From Lactovum sp047974165 (GTDB lineage Bacteria; Bacillota; Bacilli; Lactobacillales; Streptococcaceae), in the NCBI GenBank assembly GCA_047974165.1, contig JBKECB010000099.1, forward strand, positions 1-10,758: DNA of 10,758 nt, read 5' to 3'. The notes under the pieces are model-generated. The model was given only the letters and a program-made list of their open reading frames with translations. It ran no database searches and was not told the DNA's origin. Made by a program: the position numbers and the translations under genes. Shown here piece after piece: positions 7,931 through 10,758 of this stretch. Positions within the stretch are counted from its first letter, which is position 1. Every line of letters starts with the position of its first letter.

Positions 7931-9085
7931 ATCTTTACTTTCTTTGAATTCTAAAGGTGTTTTCCCCGTTACTTTTTTAAAAATTGTGTGAAAATAATTT
8001 TGAGAAGAAAAGCCAAGTTGTAAGGCGATTTCAATGATAGAAAGTTGGCTTATTTCCATCAGACGAATACTTTCGTTAATTTTGCTTTCATTGATATATT
8101 CAGTAATTGTTTTTCCTGTCTCTTCTTTGAAATGTCTGGAAATATAAGAATAATTCATATCGAGTCGCTCAGCAATGCTTACAGGAGAGCTTTTCTCATA
8201 AATATGTGATTGAATATCTTTACAGATCTTAAGAACTAGAAGTGAGTTAGATAAATGAAGACGACTTTCTGAAGTTCGTCTGGTAAAATCAAGAAACATT
8301 TGCTTTAAAAGAAGAGAGGCTTCATTTGTTGTCGTTATCTCTTCAATTCTTGAGATATAAATATTAACTAAGCTATTGGTAAGGTTATGATCTAAACCTC
8401 CTTTGATTGCAGCTCGAGAAATGAGACCGATAGAAAATAAAAAAATATTTTGATAGGATCGTAAGTCTAAATTTGTTGAAGCAGAGTTTTCACTTTCTAA
8501 ATTATTATATGCAGAGGTCATTGCCTGAATATCTCCATTTTCTACATAAGATAAGAGTTGTTTTTCTAATAAATCACTGACATTATCTGTATAAAGTATA
8601 GAGTTTTCTAAAATACTTTTAAATCTTTTCTCCTTTTGTGTAGAGTTAATATACATTGTAGAGTTTAAGCTTTCTCCATTCAAAAGAAAATCAAGCAAGA
8701 GGAGAGTCTGACGAAATCTTTCTAAGTCAATATTAGGGAGATTAAACAGCCAGTTATTTAAAACCTTAGCTGAACTTTTAGAGATATTAAGTTCTGATAG
8801 AATACTTTCGGCTTGTCTTAGAGTACAATTTGAGGACATGCTAGGTCCTAGAATTAAAAAATTATCCAAACCTTTTAAATGAATAAGACCAGAGATAATA
8901 TTTCCAGATGAGATTGTATAACTAATAGGAGAGTTAGCTTTTCTTAATTCTTTAGTAAGTTTTAATAAAGCAGGAGAAGATAAATCTTTAACTCCTAAGC
9001 TAAGAAAAACTTTTCCATCTTTATAAAGTTGCATTGGAATTGTAGTTGCATTATAAACTTTTTCTAGTATTAAGCTCTCTTTCAT
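7928..9085 (-). CDS. AraC-family transcriptional regulator (385 aa)
   Basis: The C-terminal about 100 residues (283-385) are a complete AraC/XylS DNA-binding domain: a first helix-turn-helix in SIAERLDMNYSYISRHFKEE, a linker helix, and a second in IIEIALQLGFSSQNYFHTIF with the family signature ending FKKVTGKTPLEF. The N-terminal about 280 residues match no sensor I can name with certainty; they include a segment like IPMQLYKDGKVFLSLG and the FLILGPSM strand, reminiscent of AraC-type regulators of streptococci and lactococci, and a mostly helical middle part. No transmembrane segment is seen. I start at the ATG with its first base at 9085 because AAAGGA lies just upstream on this strand; a TTG 14 codons earlier has no such site. 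The gene converges on the GH3 gene with a shared terminator and diverges from a second AraC gene, so it probably regulates the hydrolase operon, its neighbour, or both (inference). Confidence 0.88.
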   Translation of the reverse strand: MKESLILEKVYNATTIPMQLYKDGKVFLSLGVKDLSSPALLKLTKELRKANSPISYTISSGNIISGLIHLKGLDNFLILGPSMSSNCTLRQAESILSELNISKSSAKVLNNWLFNLPNIDLERFRQTLLLLDFLLNGESLNSTMYINSTQKEKRFKSILENSILYTDNVSDLLEKQLLSYVENGDIQAMTSAYNNLESENSASTNLDLRSYQNIFLFSIGLISRAAIKGGLDHNLTNSLVNIYISRIEEITTTNEASLLLKQMFLDFTRRTSESRLHLSNSLLVLKICKDIQSHIYEKSSPVSIAERLDMNYSYISRHFKEETGKTITEYINESKINESIRLMEISQLSIIEIALQLGFSSQNYFHTIFKKVTGKTPLEFKESKD

Positions 9086-9238
9086 TTTATCCTTTCGTAT
9101 AAAAAGTATCTTACTTAAGTATATCAAAATCTTATGAATATAAGAATTTGAATTTATAATAAAAGAACTTTTCCACTTGATTTTGACTTATAATACTGTA
9201 GAATAAATAAAATAAGTATTTATTTAAGAAAGGGAATT
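9086..9238. promoter_or_regulatory. Divergent promoter region between two AraC regulator genes
   Basis: This 153-base, very AT-rich region must carry promoters for both regulators. For the plus-strand gene the best pair is TTGATT (9177-9182) and TAGAAT (9199-9204), spacing 16. A perfect TATAAT at 9189-9194 and a TTGACT at 9183-9188 overlap it, so the exact start is ambiguous. For the minus-strand gene, TATACT (reading on that strand, 9118-9123) could be a -10 with only a weak -35 (TTCTTA at 9141-9146). An eight-base inverted repeat, AATAAATA (9202-9209) / TATTTATT (9217-9224), sits just downstream of the plus-strand -10 and could be an operator, though its composition makes chance likely. No recognisable catabolite-control (cre) site is seen. 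Confidence 0.5.
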
Positions 9239-10758
9239 ATGCCAAATTATTTTTCTAATAGTAGACAAGAAACTATGATACTAGAAACAATAAATGAAAA
9301 ATCAATGATTCAAAATACAGATTTTCAGCTTTTTTTAGTATTAAGTGGGCAAATTAAGTTAATTAGAAATTCAGAAATTCAACTTATTGAAACAGGACAG
9401 ATTATAGTTATTAACCCTTCTGAAACCCTTCAAATTATTGCTACAGATGAAAATAAAGTTTTTAGAATTACTCTTCAAATTTATCATGAAAAGTATTCTT
9501 TTTTTCAATTTAAATTAACTGAGCCAATTTCTCCTTACTATCAAAGTCAAGCGTATGATAAAATTATAGAAAATTTACGTCATCTTTTCTTAGAGTTAGA
9601 AAATGAAAAAAGAGCCTCTAATTATTTAATAGAGGCTTATCGTCAGCAGTTAATTGGCAATCTTCTCCAATATCTTCCAATAGAGGAAGGGCATTCTTTA
9701 AAAGAAATTAGTGAGAGAATGAAGAAGATAATCTTATTTTTAAATCAACACTTTTCTGAAAAACTAAGCTTGGATGATTTCGCAAAAGAATTTTTTATGA
9801 GTAAGTTTCATCTCTCTCACTTATTTAAAAAAGAAATGGGATTGACAATTGGAGAGTATTTAAAAGAAATCCGTCTTTTACAGAGTATAAAATGGCTTGA
9901 AAGTACAGAATTAACAATAGAAGAGATTACGCAAAAAGTAGCTTTTACAAATCAACGATCTTTTCAGCAAGCTTTTAAAGAAAAGTTTCATCTTAGTCCT
10001 AAAAAATATAGACAAGAACGAAAGAAAAGTAAGATAGAAAACAAGAAAATCGAAAATATTTCAGAAATTCACTCTCACCTTTCTCACTTCTTAAAAGATA
10101 ATTCTTCTGAAAAAGTAGAAGAAATGAATATTAAAGTAAATTTAGAAAAAATAAATAAAATTTTTAGAAAACCACGCTTATTATTTAAAGTTAATCCTAG
10201 CTTTTTAAAGAAAATTTCAAATGAATTGACGAAATATTTTTCTGGAAGCTATGTTTCAATTGATAGTTTAACAGAGAGCGTTAGAATAAATAAGAATGAA
10301 GAACTTGATTTTTCTTTATTAGATAAAAAATTAGAAGAAATTTTAGAAGTTCAGATGATTCCTTATCTTTATATTCAGGTCCAAGATTTTGATCATTGGC
10401 AGGAAGAAAATACAGTTGATTTTTCAGAGATGGTTCTTCAACTTAGACGACATTTATTAATTAACTATCCTACTTTTTCTGAATGGTTTATTGAATTCCG
10501 ATGTTTTTATGAAGAGCAAGAAAATAGTCGATTATTAGAAAATATTGTTCAATTAATTCCTTATTTTCATGGTATAACAAAGTTAATGATTTTCTATCCT
10601 AATATTTCTGTAACAACAATTGATATAAAAGAAGAGACAGAAGGTGAGGTTTATTGTATTGATCATTTGACACGAGTTAAGAAGATTTCTTTTGATGATG
10701 TTGTTATTAATCTAAGAGATAAAAAATATATCCAAATTTTCAAAGAGGTTCATTATGA
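9239..10758 (+). CDS. AraC-family regulator with C-terminal degenerate GH39-like domain (3' end outside window)
   Basis: The frame runs from the ATG at 9239, with AAAGGG at 9229-9234 as ribosome binding site, to the window edge without a stop: 506 complete codons plus two bases. Residues about 1-100 look like a cupin-type sensor (FLVLSGQIKL, then IETGQIIVINPSE). Residues about 161-261 are an AraC DNA-binding domain with two helix-turn-helix units (LSLDDFAKEFFMSKFHLSHL and IEEITQKVAFTNQRSFQQAF, ending LSPKKYR). After a Lys/Glu-rich linker, residues from about 300 resemble the GH39 beta-xylosidase barrel: ELDFSLLDKKLEEIL followed by MIPYLYIQV parallels the family's NFSxxDxxLDxxLExGLxPFxxL, and EWFIEFR (415-421) falls where GH39 has WxFExWNEP. 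The acid/base Glu of NEP appears replaced (FRCFYEE), so this part probably binds sugar rather than cleaving it (inference). It likely controls sugar genes nearby, perhaps including those beyond the window. Confidence 0.87.
   Translation, partial: MPNYFSNSRQETMILETINEKSMIQNTDFQLFLVLSGQIKLIRNSEIQLIETGQIIVINPSETLQIIATDENKVFRITLQIYHEKYSFFQFKLTEPISPYYQSQAYDKIIENLRHLFLELENEKRASNYLIEAYRQQLIGNLLQYLPIEEGHSLKEISERMKKIILFLNQHFSEKLSLDDFAKEFFMSKFHLSHLFKKEMGLTIGEYLKEIRLLQSIKWLESTELTIEEITQKVAFTNQRSFQQAFKEKFHLSPKKYRQERKKSKIENKKIENISEIHSHLSHFLKDNSSEKVEEMNIKVNLEKINKIFRKPRLLFKVNPSFLKKISNELTKYFSGSYVSIDSLTESVRINKNEELDFSLLDKKLEEILEVQMIPYLYIQVQDFDHWQEENTVDFSEMVLQLRRHLLINYPTFSEWFIEFRCFYEEQENSRLLENIVQLIPYFHGITKLMIFYPNISVTTIDIKEETEGEVYCIDHLTRVKKISFDDVVINLRDKKYIQIFKEVHY
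9606..9637 (-). terminator. Antisense terminator-like hairpin inside the plus-strand AraC gene
   Basis: An eight-base perfect inverted repeat, AGCCTCTA (9613-9620) / TAGAGGCT (9630-9637), encloses a nine-base AT loop and is preceded by AAAAAAG (9606-9612). Read on the minus strand this is a stem followed by C and six T, the form of an intrinsic terminator. It lies in coding sequence and could be coincidental. If active it would stop minus-strand transcription entering from the right before it reached the minus-strand AraC gene. Confidence 0.35.

Noticed and set aside
9086..9127. Earlier TTG start for the minus-strand AraC gene adding 14 residues
   Set aside because: The ATG at 9085 is directly preceded by AAAGGA on its strand; the TTG is not.
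9202..9224. AATAAATA / TATTTATT inverted repeat as a definite operator
   Set aside because: It consists only of A and T in very AT-rich DNA and AraC proteins usually bind direct repeats, so it is mentioned only as a possibility.
1..10758. CRISPR arrays, tRNA or rRNA genes, insertion sequences, toxin-antitoxin or phage-defence genes
   Set aside because: No repeat arrays, transposase-like frames, terminal inverted repeats, cloverleaf sequences or defence motifs were seen on either strand.

Overview
The window is AT-rich DNA with short, Gram-positive-type ribosome binding sites (AAGGAG, GAGGAG, AAAGGA). Its proteins resemble those of low-GC Bacillota, most likely Lactobacillales (Lactococcus-, Streptococcus- or Enterococcus-like). 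That placement rests on composition, signals and protein style; there is no rRNA or other phylogenetic marker here. The region is a carbohydrate-utilisation locus.

Layout: (1) Positions 1-365 hold the 3' end of a gene for a multi-spanning membrane protein of unknown function whose start lies outside the window. (2) Positions about 481-1770 look empty but contain a heavily decayed GH43 beta-xylosidase-type gene: family-like segments can be followed through several frames, interrupted by many stops, several frameshifts and an apparent internal deletion. (3) Positions 1793-7900 hold three intact, closely spaced plus-strand glycoside hydrolase genes with 22-23 bp gaps: a GH78-like (alpha-L-rhamnosidase superfamily) enzyme, a GH43 enzyme with a C-terminal beta-sandwich resembling CBM6, and a three-domain GH3 beta-glucosidase/beta-xylosidase. 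(4) A compact hairpin at 7899-7930 ends this operon and also the convergent regulator gene. (5) Positions 7928-9085 on the minus strand encode an AraC-family regulator. (6) A 153-bp divergent intergenic region follows. (7) From 9239 to the window end, and continuing beyond it, a second AraC-family regulator reads on the plus strand. It has an N-terminal cupin-like sensor region, a central AraC DNA-binding domain and a C-terminal extension that looks like a degenerate GH39 (beta-xylosidase) barrel.

How the parts fit: none of the three enzymes has a signal peptide, so they probably act in the cytoplasm on imported oligosaccharides or plant glycosides, each removing a different terminal sugar (rhamnose-like, arabinose/xylose, glucose/xylose). 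No transporter is in the window; one may lie outside it. The two AraC regulators are the natural candidates to sense the sugar and control the operon. The dead GH43 gene at the head of the cluster suggests the ancestral locus had a fourth, xyloside-cleaving activity that has been lost. The most notable points are the GH43 fossil, the regulator with an apparently catalytically dead enzyme domain, and the non-canonical catalytic motif of the GH78-like protein.
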